From: Rhipicephalus microplus
Lineage: Eukaryota; Arthropoda; Arachnida; Ixodida; Ixodidae
Length of the DNA stretch: 64,000 nucleotides
Direction: 5' to 3'
NCBI RefSeq assembly: GCF_043290135.1
Contig: NW_027464603.1
Span: 2,643,501 to 2,707,500 of the forward strand
Part shown: positions 1 to 15,300 of the stretch, in pieces
Layout: every line of letters starts with the position of its first letter
Position numbering within the stretch: the stretch's first letter is position 1
The notes under the pieces: generated by a model
The model's database searches: none
What the model was told of the DNA's origin: nothing
The model's input: the letters and a program-made list of their open reading frames with translations, nothing else
Position numbers and translations under genes: made by a program

Positions 1-1251
1 AATCTACAACTAGAAACTCGAAAACTAAAAACTTCAACTAGAAACTCCACAACTAGAAACTCCACAACTAGACACTTTGTAACTAGAAACTCCACAACTA
101 GAAAACTCTGCAACTAGAAACTCCACGACTAGACACTCCACAACTTGAGACTCCACAACGACAGACTCCGCAACGAGAAACTCTGCAACTAGAAACTGCA
201 CAGCTAGAAACTTGCAACTCGAAACTCTGCAACTAGAAACTCCGCAACTAGAAACTCCACAGCTACAAACTCCCCATCTAGAAACTCCACAACTAGAGAC
301 TCCACAACTAGAAACTCCATGACTAGAAACTCCAGAATTATAAACTCCACAGCTAGAAACTCCACAACTTGAGACTTTGCAACTAGAAACTCGGCAACTA
401 GAAACTTAACAACTAGAAACTCCACAACTAGAAACTTCACAACTAGAAACTCCACAACTTGAAACACCACAACTAGATACTCCACAACTACAAATTCCAC
501 ATCTAGAAACTCCAAATTTAGAAACTCCGCAACTAGAAACTCCGCAACTTGAAACTCCACAACTAGAGACTCCATAACTAGGAACTCCACAACTAGAAAC
601 TCCACAACTACAGACTCCACAACTACAAACCCCACAACTAGAAACTCCACAACCGGAAACTCCGCAACTAGAAACTCCGCAACCAGAAACTCCACAACCA
701 GAGACTCAACAACTAGAGACTCCACAACTAAAAACTCCACAACTAGAAACTCTACAACTAGAAACTCCACAACTAGAAACTCCGCAACTAAAAACTCCAC
801 AGCTAGAAACTCCACAGCTAGAAACTCCGCAGCTAGAAACTCCGCAACTAGAATCTCTACAACTAGAGAGTCCACAGCTATAAACTCCACAACTTGAAAC
901 TCTGCAACTCGAAACTCTGCAACTAGAAAATCCCCAACTAGAAACTACACAACTAGAATCTCCGCAACTCGAAACTGCGCAACTACAAAATCCACAACTA
1001 GAAACTTGACAATTGGGAACTCCGCAACCAGAAAATCTACAACTAGAAACTCGAAAACTAAAAACTTCAACTAGAAACTCCACAACTAGAAACTCCACAA
1101 CTAGACACTTTGTAACTAGAAACTCCACAACTAGACACTCCACAACTAGAAAACTCTGCAACTAGAAACTCCACGACTAGACACTCCACAACTTGAGACT
1201 CCACAACGACAGACTCCGCAACGAGAAACTCTGCAACTAGAAACTGCACAG
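1..1251. repeat. Satellite: partial module plus module a
   Basis: Modules are delimited by a recurring marker in which GCACAGCTAGAAA is followed by a 14-bp unit CTTGCAACTCGAAA. The first marker is at about 204 and the next at about 1252, giving a 1,048-bp module (a). Modules of the same length and nearly the same sequence recur at 13739-14786 and 21646-22693. Bases 1-203 are the tail of an earlier module. Confidence 0.85.
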
Positions 1252-4200
1252 CTAGAAACTTGCAACTCGAAACTCTGCAACTAGAAACTCCGCAACTAGA
1301 AACTCCACAGCTACAAACTCCCCAAGTAGAAACTCCGCAACTAGAGACTCCACAACTAGAAACTCCATGACTAGAAACTCCAGAATTTTAAACTCCACAA
1401 CTAGAAACTCCACAACTTGAGACTTTGCAACTAGAAACTCGGCAACTAGAAACTTAAAAACTAGAAACTCCACAACTAGAAACTCCACAACTAGAAACTC
1501 CACAACTAGAAACTCTGCAACTAGAAACTCCCCAGCTAGAACGTCCGCAACTAGAAACTCTGCAACTAGAAACTCCGCAACTAGAAACTCCACAACTAGA
1601 AACTCCACAACTAGAAACTCCACAACTAGAGACTCCGCAACTAAAAACTCCACAGCTAGAAACTCCGCAACTAGAATCTCTACAACTAGAGAGTCCACAG
1701 CTATAAACTCCACAACTTGAAACTCTGCAACTCGAAACTCTGAAACTAGAAAATCCTCAACTAGAAACTACACAACTAGAATCTCCGCAACTCGAAACTG
1801 CGCAACTACAAAATCCACAACTAGAAACTTGACAATTGGGAACTCCGCAACTAGAAAATCTACAACTAGAAACTCGAAAACTAAAAACTTCAACTAGAAA
1901 CTCCACAACTAGAAACTCCACAACTAGACACTTTGTAACTAGAAATTCCACAACTAGAAACTCCACAACTAGACACTTCGCAACTAGAAACTCCACAACT
2001 AGAAACTCCACAACTACGAACCTCACAACTTGAACCTCCACAACTAGAAACTCCGCAACTTGAAACTCCACAGCTAGAAACTCCACAACTTGAGACTTCG
2101 CAACTAGAAACTCGGCAACCAGAAACTCAACAACTAGAAACTCCACAACTAGAAACTCCAAAACTAGAAACTCCACATTTTGAAACACCACAACTAGATA
2201 CTCCACAACTACAAATTCCACAACTAGAAACTCCAAATTTAGAAACTCCGCAACTAGAAACTCCGCAACTTGAAACTCCACAACTAGAGACTCCATAACT
2301 AGGAATTCAAAAACTAGAAACTCCACAACTACAGACTCCACAACTACAAACTTCACAACTAGAAACTCCACAACCAGAAACTCCGCAACTAGAAACTCCA
2401 CAACTGGAAATTCCACAACCAGAGACTCAACAACTAGAGACTCCACAACTAAAAACTCCATAACTAGAAACTCCACAACTAGAAACTCCACAACTAGAAA
2501 CTCCGCAACTAGAAACCCAACAACTAGAAACTCCACAACTAGGAACTACACACCTATAAATTCCACAACTTGAAACTCCACAACTAGAAACTCAACAACT
2601 AGAGACTCCACACCTAGAAACTCCGCAACTAGAAACTCCACAACTAGAAACTTCACAACTAGAAACAATGCAACTAGGAACTCCGCAACTAGAAACTCCA
2701 CAGCTAGAACATCCGCAACTAGAAACTCTGCAACTAGAAACTCCGCAACTAGAAACTCCGCAACTAGAAACTCCACAACTAGAGACTCCGCAACTAGAAA
2801 CTCCACAGCTAGAAACTCCGCAACTAGAAACTCCGCAACTAGAATCTCCACACCTAGAGAGTCCACAGCTATAAACTCCACAACTCAAAACTCTGCAACT
2901 CAAAACTCTGCAACTAGAAAATCCCCAACTAGAAACTACACAACTAGAATCTCCGCAACTCGAAACTGCGCAACTACAAAATCCACAACTAGAAACTTGA
3001 CAATTGGGAACTCCGCAACTAGAAAATCTACAACTAGAAACTCGAAAACTAAAAACTCCAACTAGAAACTCCACAACTAGAAACTCCACAACTAGAAACT
3101 CCACAACTAGACACTTTGTAACTAGAAACTCCACAACTAGACACACCACAACTACAAAACTCTGCAACTAGAAACTCCACGACTAGACACTCCACAACTT
3201 GAGACTCCACAACGACAGACTCCGCAACGAGAAACTCTGCAACTAGAAACTGCACAGCTAGAAACTTGCAACTCGAAACTCTGCAACTAGAAACTCCGCA
3301 ACTACAAACTCCACAGCTACAAACTCCCCAACTAGAAACTCCGCAACTAGAGACTCCACAACTAGAAACTCCATGACTAGAAACTCCAGAATTATAAACT
3401 CCACAGCTAGAAACTCCACAACTTGAGACTTTGCAACTAGAAACTCGGCAACTAGAAACTTAACAACTAGAAACTCCACAACTAGAAACTTCACAACGAG
3501 AAACTCCACAACTTGAAACACCACAACTAGATACTCTGCAACTACAAATTCTACAACTAGAAACTCCACAACTAGAAACTCCATAACTAGAAACTCCACA
3601 ACTTGAGACTCCATAACTAGGAACTCCACAACTAGAAACTCCACAGCTACAGACTCCACAACTACAGACTCCACAACTAGAAACTCCACAGCTAGAGACT
3701 CCACAACTAGAAACTACACAAATACGAACCCCACGAATACGAACCCCGCAACTAGAAGCTCCATAACTAGAAACTACGCAACTAGAAACTCCACAACTTG
3801 AGATTTCGCAACTAGAAACTCCACAACTAGAAACACCACAACTAGAGACTCCAAAACTAGAAATTCCACAACTAGAAACTCCACAACTACGAACCTCACA
3901 ACTAGAAACTCCACAACTAGAAACTCCACAACTTGGGACTTCGCAACTAGAAACTCCACAAATAGAAACTCCACAACTAGAAACTCCGCAACTAGAAACT
4001 CCACAGCTAGAAACTCCAAAACTTGAGACTTCGCAACTAGAAAGTCGGCAACTAGAAACTCCACAACTAGAAACTCCACAACTAAAAACTCCACAAATTG
4101 AAACACCACAACTAGATACTCCACAACTACAAACTCCACAACTAGAAACTCCACAACTAAAAACTCCGCAACTAGAAACTCCACAACTAGAAACTTCACA

Positions 4201-6071
4201 ACTAGAGACTTCATATCTTGAAACACCACAACTACATACTCCACAACTACAAATTCCACATCTAGAAACTCCAAATTTAGAAACTCCGCAACTAGAAACT
4301 CCGCAACTAGAGACTCTATAACTAGGAACTCCACAACTACGAACTCCACAACTAGAAACTCCACAACCGGAAACTCCGCAGCTAGAATCTCCGCAACTAG
4401 AAACTCCACAACTAGAAATTCCACAACTAGAAACTTGACCATTGGGAACTCCGCAACTAGAAAATCTACAACTAGAAACTCGAAAACTAAAACTCCAACT
4501 AGAAACTCCACAACTAGAAACTCCGCAACTAGAAACTCCACAACTAGACAATTTGTAACTAGAAACTCCACAACTAGACACTCCACTACTAGAAAACTCC
4601 GCAACTAGAAACTCCACGACTAGACACTCCACAACTTGAGACTCCACAACGACAGACTCCGCAACAAGAAACTCTGCAACTAGAAACTGCACAGCTAGAA
4701 ACTTGCAACTCGAAACTCTGCAACTAGAAACTCCGCAACTAGAAACTCCACAGCTACAAACTCCCCAACTAGAAACTCCACAGCTAGAGACTCCACAACT
4801 AGAAACTCCATGACTAGAAACTCCAGAATTATAAACTCCACAGCTAGAAACTCCACAACTTGAGACTTTGTAACTAGAAACTCGGCAACTAGAAACTTAA
4901 CAACTAGAAACTCCACAACTGGAAACTTCACAACTAGAAACTCCACAACTTGAAACACCACAACTAGATACTCCGCAACTACAAATTCTACAACTAGAAA
5001 CTCCACAACTAGAAACTCCATAACTAGAAACTCCACAACTAGAGACTCCATAACTAGGAACTCCACAACTAGAAACTCCACAGCTAGAGACTCCACAACT
5101 AGAAACTCCACAAATACGAACCCCACGAATACGAACCCCGACACTAGAAGCTTCATAACTAGAAACTCCGCAACTAGAAAATCCACAACTTGAGACTTCG
5201 CAACTAGAAACTCCACAACTAGAAACACCACAACTAGAGACTCCACAACTACAAACTCCACAACTAGAAACTCCACAACTACGAACCTCACAACTAGAAA
5301 CTCCACAACTAGAAACTCCACAACTTGGGACTTCGCAACTAGAAACTCCACAACTTGAGACTTCGCAACTAAAAACTCCGCAACTAGAAACTCTGCAACT
5401 AGAAACTCCGCAACTAGAAACTCCGCAACTAGAAACTCCACAACTAGAGACTCCGCAACTAGAAACTCCACAACTAGAAACTCCACAACTAGAAACTCTG
5501 CTACTAGAAACTCCCCAGCTAGAACGTCCGCAACTAGAAACTCTGCAACTAGAAACTCCGCAACTAGAAGCTCCACAACTAGAGACTCCAAAACTAGAGA
5601 CTCCGCAACTAAAAACTCCACAGCTAGAAACTCCGCAACTAGAAACTCCGCAACTAGAATCTCCACACCTAGAGAGTCCACAGCTATAAACTCCACAACT
5701 CAAAACTCTGCAACTCAAAACTCTGCAACTAGAAAACCCCAACTAGAAACTACACAACTAGAATCTCCGCAACTCGAAACTGCGCAACTACAAAATCCAC
5801 AACTAGAAACTTGACAATTGGGAACTCCGCAACTAGAAATTCTACAACTAGAAACTCGAAAACTAAAAACTCCAACTAGAAACTCCACAACTAGAAACTC
5901 CACAACTAGAAACACCACAACTAGACACTTTGTAACTAGAAACTCCACAACTAGACACTCCACAACTAGAAAACTCCGCAACTAGAAACTCCACGACTAG
6001 ACACTCCACAACTTGAGACTCCACAACGACAGACTCCGCAACGAGAAACTCTGCAACTAGAAACTGCACAG
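1252..6071. repeat. Higher-order repeat b-c-d, copy 1
   Basis: Three modules with markers at 1252, 3258, 4695 and 6072 (lengths 2,006, 1,437 and 1,377 bp). The same trio follows directly at 6072-10907 with an offset of 4,820 to 4,836 bp. The open frames at 1757-2536 and 6592-7371 differ at about one residue in 259, so the two copies are nearly identical and the duplication is recent. Copy 1 lacks one 15-bp unit in module b. Confidence 0.88.
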
Positions 6072-9000
6072 CTAGAAACTTGCAACTCGAAACTCTGCAA
6101 CTAGAAACTCCGCAACTAGAAACTCCACAGCTACAAACTCCCCAAGTAGAAACTCCGCAACTAGAGACTCCACAACTAGAAACTCCATGACTAGAAACTC
6201 CAGAATTATAAACTCCACAACTAGAAACTCCACAACTTGAGACTTTGCAACTAGAAACTCGGCAACTAGAAACTTAACAACTAGAAACTCCACAACTAGA
6301 AACTCCACAACTAGAAACTCCACAACTAGAAACTCTGCAACTAGAAACTCCCCAGCTAGAACGTCCGCAACTAGAAACTCTGCAACTAGAAACTCCGCAA
6401 CTAGAAACTCCACAACTAGAAACTCCACAACTAGAAACTCCACAACTAGAAACTCCACAACTAGAGACTCCGCAACTAAAAACTCCACAGCTAGAAACTC
6501 CGCAACTAGAATCTCTACAACTAGAGAGTCCACAGCTATAAACTCCACAACTTGAAACTCTGCAACTCGAAACTCTGAAACTAGAAAATCCTCAACTAGA
6601 AACTACACAACTAGAATCTCCGCAACTCGAAACTGCGCAACTACAAAATCCACAACTAGAAACTTGACAATTGGGAACTCCGCAACTAGAAAATCTACAA
6701 CTAGAAACTCGAAAACTAAAAACTTCAACTAGAAACTCCACAACTAGAAACTCCACAACTAGACACTTTGTAACTAGAAATTCCACAACTAGAAACTCCA
6801 CAACTAGACACTTCGCAACTAGAAACTCCACAACTAGAAACTCCACAACTACGAACCTCACAACTTGAAACTCCACAACTAGAAACTCCGCAACTTGAAA
6901 CTCCACAGCTAGAAACTCCACAACTTGAGACTTCGCAACTAGAAACTCGGCAACCAGAAACTCAACAACTAGAAACTCCACAACTAGAAACTCCAAAACT
7001 AGAAACTCCACATTTTGAAACACCACAACTAGATACTCCACAACTACAAATTCCACAACTAGAAACTCCAAATTTAGAAACTCCGCAACTAGAAACTCCG
7101 CAACTTGAAACTCCACAACTAGAGACTCCATAACTAGGAATTCAAAAACTAGAAACTCCACAACTACAGACTCCACAACTACAAACTTCACAACTAGAAA
7201 CTCCACAACCAGAAACTCCGCAACTAGAAACTCCACAACTGGAAATTCCACAACCAGAGACTCAACAACTAGGGACTCCACAACTAAAAACTCCATAACT
7301 AGAAACTCCACAACTAGAAACTCCACAACTAGAAACTCCGCAACTAGAAACCCAACAACTAGAAACTCCACAACTAGGAACTACACACCTATAAATTCCA
7401 CAACTTGAAACTCCACAACTAGAAACTCAACAACTAGAGACTCCACACCTAGAAACTCCGCAACTAGAAACTCCACAACTAGAAACTTCACAACTAGAAA
7501 CAATGCAACTAGGAACTCCGCAACTAGAAACTCCACAGCTAGAACATCCGCAACTAGAAACTCTGCAACTAGAAACTCCGCAACTAGAAACTCCGCAACT
7601 AGAAACTCCACAACTAGAGACTCCGCAACTAGAAACTCCACAGCTAGAAACTCCGCCACTAGAAACTCCGCAACTAGAATCTCCACACCTAGAGAGTCCA
7701 CAGCTATAAACTCCACAACTCAAAACTCTGCAACTCAAAACTCTGCAACTAGAAAATCCCCAACTAGAAACTACACAACTAGAATCTCCGCAACTCGAAA
7801 CTGCGCAACTACAAAATCCACAACTAGAAACTTGACAATTGGGAACTCCGCAACTAGAAAATCTACAACTAGAAACTCGAAAACTAAAAACTCCAACTAG
7901 AAACTCCACAACTAGAAACTCCACAACTAGAAACTCCACAACTAGACACTTTGTAACTAGAAACTCCACAACTAGACACACCACAACTACAAAACTCTGC
8001 AACTAGAAACTCCACGACTAGACACTCCACAACTTGAGACTCCACAACGACAGACTCCGCAACGAGAAACTCTGCAACTAGAAACTGCACAGCTAGAAAC
8101 TTGCAACTCGAAACTCTGCAACTAGAAACTCCGCAACTACAAACTCTACAGCTACAAACTCCCCAACTAGAAACTCCGCAACTAGAGACTCCACAACTAG
8201 AAACTCCATGACTAGAAACTCCAGAATTATAAACTCCACAGCTAGAAACTCCACAACTTGAGACTTTGCAACTAGAAACTCGGCAACTAGAAACTTAACA
8301 ACTAGAAACTCCACAACTAGAAACTTCACAACGAGAAACTCCACAACTTGAAACACCACAACTAGATACTCTGCAACTACAAATTCTACAACTAGAAACT
8401 CCACAACTAGAAACTCCATAACTAGAAACTCCACAACTTGAGACTCCATAACTAGGAACTCCACAACTAGAAACTCCACAGCTACAGACTCCACAACTAC
8501 AGACTCCACAACTAGAAACTCCACAGCTAGAGACTCCACAACTAGAAACTCCACAAATACGAACCCCACGAATACGAACCCCGCAACTAGAAGCTCCATA
8601 ACTAGAAACTACGCAACTAGAAACTCCACAACTTGAGATTTCGCAACTAGAAACTCCACAACTAGAAACACCACAACTAGAGACTCCACAACTAGAAATT
8701 CCACAACTAGAAACTCCACAACTACGAACCTCACAACTAGAAACTCCACAACTAGAAACTCCACAACTTGGGACTTCGCAACTAGAAACTCCACAAATAG
8801 AAACTCCACAACTAGAAACTCCGCAACTAGAAACTCCACAGCTAGAAACTCCAAAACTTGAGACTTCGCAACTAGAAAGTCGGCAACTAGAAACTCCACA
8901 ACTAGAAACTCCACAACTAAAAACTCCACAAATTGAAACACCACAACTAGATACTCCACAACTACAAACTCCACAACTAGAAACTCCACAACTAAAAACT

Positions 9001-10907
9001 CCGCAACTAGAAACTCCACAACTAGAAACTTCACAACTAGAGACTTCATATCTTGAAACACCACAACTACATACTCCACAACTACAAATTCCACATCTAG
9101 AAACTCCAAATTTAGAAACTCCGCAACTAGAAACTCCGCAACTAGAGACTCTATAACTAGGAACTCCACAACTACAAACTCCACAACTAGAAACTCCACA
9201 ACCGGAAACTCCGCAGCTAGAATCTCCGCAACTAAAAACTCCACAACTAGAAATTCCACAACTAGAAACTTGACCATTGGGAACTCCGCAACTAGAAAAT
9301 CTACAACTAGAAACTCGAAAACTAAAAACTCCAACTAGAAACTCCACAACTAGAAACTCCGCAACTAGAAACTCCACAACTAGACAATTTGTAACTAGAA
9401 ACTCCACAACTAGACACTCCACTACTAGAAAACTCCGCAACTAGAAACTCCACGACTAGACACTCCACAACTTGAGACTCCACAACGACAGACTCCGCAA
9501 CAAGAAACTCTGCAACTAGAAACTGCACAGCTAGAAACTTGCAACTCGAAACTCTGCAACTAGAAACTCCGCAACTAGAAACTCCACAGCTACAAACTCC
9601 CCAACTAGAAACTCCACAGCTAGAGACTCCACAACTAGAAACTCCATGACTAGAAACTCCAGAATTATAAACTCCACAGCTAGAAACTCCACAACTTGAG
9701 ACTTTGTAACTAGAAACTCGGCAACTAGAAACTTAACAACTAGAAACTCCACAACTAGAAACTTCACAACTAGAAACTCCACAACTTGAAACACCACAAC
9801 TAGATACTCCGCAACTACAAATTCTACAACTAGAAACTCCACAACTAGAAACTCCATAACTAGAAACTCCACAACTAGAGACTCCATAACTAGGAACTCC
9901 ACAACTAGAAACTCCACAGCTAGAGACTCCACAACTAGAAACTCCACAAATACGAACCCCACGAATACGAACCCCGACACTAGAAGCTTCATAACTAGAA
10001 ACTCCGCAACTAGAAAATCCACAACTTGAGACTTCGCAACTAGAAACTCCACAACTAGAAACACCACAACTAGAGACTCCACAACTACAAACTCCACAAC
10101 TAGAAACTCCACAACTACGAACCTCACAACTAGAAACTCCACAACTAGAAACTCCACAACTTGGGACTTCGCAACTAGAAACTCCACAACTTGAGACTTC
10201 GCAACTAAAAACTCCGCAACTAGAAACTCTGCAACTAGAAACTCCGCAACTAGAAACTCCGCAACTAGAAACTCCACAACTAGAGACTCCGCAACTAGAA
10301 ACTCCACAACTAGAAACTCCACAACTAGAAACTCTGCTACTAGAAACTCCCCAGCTAGAACGTCCGCAACTAGAAACTCTGCAACTAGAAACTCCGCAAC
10401 TAGAAACTCCACAACTAGAGACTTCAAAACTAGAGACTCCGCAACTAAAAACTCCACAGCTAGAAACTCCGCAACTAGAAACTCCGCAACTAGAATCTCC
10501 ACACCTAGAGAGTCCACAGCTATAAACTCCACAACTCAAAACTCTGCAACTCAAAACTCTGCAACTAGAAAACCCCAACTAGAAACTACAGAACTAGAAT
10601 CTCCGCAACTCGAAACTGCGCAACTACAAAATCCACAACTAGAAACTTGACAATTGGGAACTCCGCAACTAGAAAATCTACAACTAGAAACTCGAAAACT
10701 AAAAACTCCAACTAGAAACTCCACAACTAGAAACTCCACAACTAGAAACTCCACAACTAGACACTTTGTAACTAGAAACACCACAACTAGACACTCCACA
10801 ACTAGAAAACTCCGCAACTAGAAACTCCACGACTAGACACTCCACAACTTGAGACTCCACAACGACAGACTCCGCAACGAGAAACTCTGCAACTGGAAAC
10901 TGCACAG
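6072..10907. repeat. Higher-order repeat b-c-d, copy 2
   Basis: Markers at 6072, 8093, 9531 and 10908 give modules of 2,021, 1,438 and 1,377 bp, total 4,836 bp. Same module order as 1252-6071. Confidence 0.88.
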
Positions 10908-12345
10908 CTAGAAACTTGCAACTCGAAACTCTGCAACTAGAAACTCCGCAACTACAAACTCCACAGCTACAAACTCCCCAACTAGAAACTCCGCAACTAG
11001 AGACTCCACAACTAGAAACTCCATGACTAGAAACTCCAGAATTATAAACTCCACAGCTAGAAACTCCACAACTTGAGACTTTGCAACTAGAAACTCGGCA
11101 ACTAGAAACTTAACAACTAGAAACTCCACAACTAGAAACTTCACAACGAGAAACTTCACAACTTGAAACACCACAACTAGATACTCTGCAACTACAAATT
11201 CTACAACTAGAAACTCCACAACTAGAAACTCCATAACTAGAAACTCCACAACTTGAGACTCCGTAACTAGGAACTCCACAACTAGAAACTCCACAGCTAC
11301 AGACTCCACAACTACAGACTCCACAACTAGAAACTCCACAGCTAGAGACTCCACAACTAGAAACTCCACAAATACGAACCCCACGAATACGAACCCCGCA
11401 ACTAGAAGCTCCATAACTAGAAACTACGCAACTAGAAACTCCACAACTTGAGATTTCGCAACTAGAAACTCCACAACTAGAAACACCACAACTAGAGACT
11501 CCACAACTAGAAATTCCACAACTAGAAACTCCACAACTACGAACCTCACAACTAGAAACTCCACAACTAGAAACTCCACAACTTGGGACTTCGCAACTAG
11601 AAACTCCACAAATAGAAACTCCACAACTAGAAACTCCGCAACTAGAAACTCCACAGCTAGAAACTCCAAAACTTGAGACTTTGCAACTAGAAAGTCGACA
11701 ACTAGAAACTCCACAACTAGAAACTCCACAACTAAAAACTCCACAAATTGAAACACCACAACTAGATACTCCACAACTACAAACTCCACAACTAGAAACT
11801 CCACAACTAAAAACTCCGCAACTAGAAACTCCACAACTAGAAACTTCACAACTAGAGACTTCATATCTTGAAACACCACAACTACATACTCCACAACTAC
11901 AAATTCCACATCTAGAAACTCCAAATTTAGAAACTCCGCAACTAGAAACTCCGCAACTAGAGACTCTATAAAAAGGAACTCCACAACTACAAACTCCACA
12001 ACTAGAAACTCCACAACCGGAAACTCCGCAGCTAGAATCTCCGCAACTAGAAACTCCACAACTAGAAATTCCACAACTAGAAACTTGACCATTGGGAACT
12101 CCGCAACTAGAAAATCTACAACTAGAAACTCGAAAACTAAAAACTCCAACTAGAAACTCCACAACTAGAAACTCCGCAACTAGAAACTCCACAACTAGAC
12201 AATTTGTAACTAGAAACTCCACAACTAGACACTCCACTACTAGAAAACTCCGCAACTAGAAACTCCACGACTAGACACTCCACAACTTGAGGCTCCACAA
12301 CGACAGACTCCGCAACAAGAAACTCTGCAACTAGAAACTGCACAG
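10908..12345. repeat. Satellite: extra copy of module c
   Basis: A 1,438-bp module that matches 8093-9530 at an offset of 2,815 bp, standing alone without its b and d partners. It marks the transition between the 4.84-kb and the 7.97-kb higher-order patterns and looks like an unequal-exchange product. Confidence 0.8.
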
Positions 12346-15300
12346 CTAGAAACTTGCAACTCGAAACTCTGCAACTAGAAACTCCGCAACTAGAAACTCC
12401 ACAGCTACAAACTCCCCAACTAGAAACTCCACAGCTAGAGACTCCACAACTAGAAACTCCATGACTAGAAACTCCAGAATTATAAACTCCACAGCTAGAA
12501 ACTCCACAACTTGAGACTTTGTAACTAGAAACTCGGCAACTAGAAACTTAACAACTAGAAACTCCACAACTAGAAACTTCACAACTAGAAACTCCACAAC
12601 TTGAAACACCACAACTAGATACTCCGCAACTACAAATTCTACAACTAGAAACTCCACAACTAGAAACTCCATAACTAGAAACTCCACAACTAGAGACTCC
12701 ATAACTAGGAACTCCACAACTAGAAACTCCACAGCTAGAGACTCCACAACTAGAAACTCCACAAATACGAACCCCACGAATACGAACCCCGACACTAGAA
12801 GCTTCATAACTAGAAACTCCGCAACTAGAAAATCCACAACTTGAAACTTCGCAACTAGAAACTCCACAACTAGAAACACCACAACTAGAGACTCCACAAC
12901 TACAAACTCCACAACTAGAAACTCCACAACTACGAACCTCACAACTAGAAACTCCACAACTAGAAACTCCACAACTTGGGACTTCGCAACTAGAAACTCC
13001 ACAACTTGAGACTTCGCAACTAAAAACTCCGCAACTTGAAACTCCGCAACTTGAAACTCCACAACTAGAGACTCCATAACTAGGAACTCCACAACTAGAA
13101 ACTCCACAACTACAGACTCCACAACTACAAACCCCACAACTAGAAACTCCACAACCGGAAACTCCGCAACTAGAAACTCCGCAACCAGAAACTCCACAAC
13201 CAGAGACTCAACAACTAGAGACTCCACAACTAAAAACTCCACAACTAGAAACTCTACAACTAGAAACTCCACAACTAGAAACTCCGCAACTAAAAACTCC
13301 ACAGCTAGAAACTCCACAGCTAGAAACTCCGCAACTAGAAACTCCGCAACTAGAATCTCTACAACTAGAGAGTCCACAGCTATAAACTCCACAACTTGAA
13401 ACTCTGCAACTCGAAACTCTGCAACTAGAAAATCCCCAACTAGAAACTACACAACTAGAATCTCCGCAACTCGAAACTGCGCAACTACAAAATCCACAAC
13501 TAGAAACTTGACAATTGGGAACTCCGCAACCAGAAAATCTACAACTAGAAACTCGAAAACTAAAAACTTCAACTAGAAACTCCACAACTAGAAACTCCAC
13601 AACTAGACACTTTGTAACTAGAAACTCCACAACTAGAAAACTCTGCAACTAGAAACTCCACGACTAGACACTCCACAACTTGAGACTCCACAACGACAGA
13701 CTCCGCAACGAGAAACTCTGCAACTAGAAACTGCACAGCTAGAAACTTGCAACTCGAAACTCTGCAACTAGAAACTCCGCAACTAGAAACTCCACAGCTA
13801 CAAACTCCCCATCTAGAAACTCCACAACTAGAGACTCCACAACTAGAAACTCCATGACTAGAAACTCCAGAATTATAAACTCCACAGCTAGAAACTCCAC
13901 AACTTGAGACTTTGCAACTAGAAACTCGGCAACTAGAAACTTAACAACTAGAAACTCCACAACTAGAAACTTCACAACTAGAAACTCCACAACTTGAAAC
14001 ACCACAACTAGATACTCCACAACTACAAATTCCACATCTAGAAACTCCAAATTTAGAAACTCCGCAACTAGAAACTCCGCAACTTGAAACTCCACAACTA
14101 GAGACTCCATAACTAGGAACTCCACAACTAGAAACTCCACAACTACAGACTCCACAACTACAAACCCCACAACTAGAAACTCCACAACCGGAAACTCCGC
14201 AACTAGAAACTCCGCAACCAGAAACTCCACAACCAGAGACTCAACAACTAGAGACTCCACAACTAAAAACTCCACAACTAGAAACTCTACAACTAGAAAC
14301 TCCACAACTAGAAACTCCGCAACTAAAAACTCCACAGCTAGAAACTCCACAGCTAGAAACTCCGCAGCTAGAAACTCCGCAACTAGAATCTCTACAACTA
14401 GAGAGTCCACAGCTATAAACTCCACAACTTGAAACTCTGCAACTCGAAACTCTGCAACTAGAAAATCCCCAACTAGAAACTACACAACTAGAATCTCCGC
14501 AACTCGAAACTGCGCAACTACAAAATCCACAACTAGAAACTTGACAACTGGGAACTCCGCAACCAGAAAATCTACAACTAGAAACTCGAAAACTAAAAAC
14601 TTCAACTAGAAACTCCACAACTAGAAACTCCACAACTAGACACTTTGTAACTAGAAACTCCACAACTAGACACTCCACAACTAGAAAACTCTGCAACTAG
14701 AAACTCCACGACTAGACACTCCACAACTTGAGACTCCACAACGACAGACTCCGCAACGAGAAACTCTGCAACTAGAAACTGCACAGCTAGAAACTTGCAA
14801 CTCGAAACTCTGCAACTAGAAACTCCGCAACTAGAAACTCCACAGCTACAAACTCCCCATCTAGAAACTCCACAACTAGAGACTCCACAACTAGAAACTC
14901 CATGACTAGAAACTCCAGAATTATAAACTCCACAGCTAGAAACTCCACAACTTGAGACTTTGCAACTAGAAACTCGGCAACTAGAAACTTAACAACTAGA
15001 AACTCCACAACTAGAAACTTCACAACTAGAAACTCCACAACTTGAAATACCACAACTAGATACTCCGCAACTACAAATTCTACAACTAGAAACTCCACAA
15101 CTAAAAACTCCATAACTAGAAACTCCACAACTAGAGACTCCATAACTAGGAACTCCACAACTAGAAACTCCACAGCTACAGACTCCACAACTACAGACTC
15201 CACAACTAGAAACTCCACAGCTAGAGACTCCACAACTAGAAACTCCACAAATACGAACCCCACGAATACGAACCCCGCAACTAGAAGCTCCATAACTAGA

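Noticed and set aside
1..15. CENP-B box-like centromere motif in the 15-bp unit
   Set aside because: The unit lacks the TTCG...CGGG core; any centromeric role would be speculation.
204..890. Pentapeptide-repeat protein (LVVEF repeats)
   Set aside because: Five-residue periodicity comes from the 15-bp DNA unit; the motif does not fit A(D/N)LXX and the frame is broken once per module.
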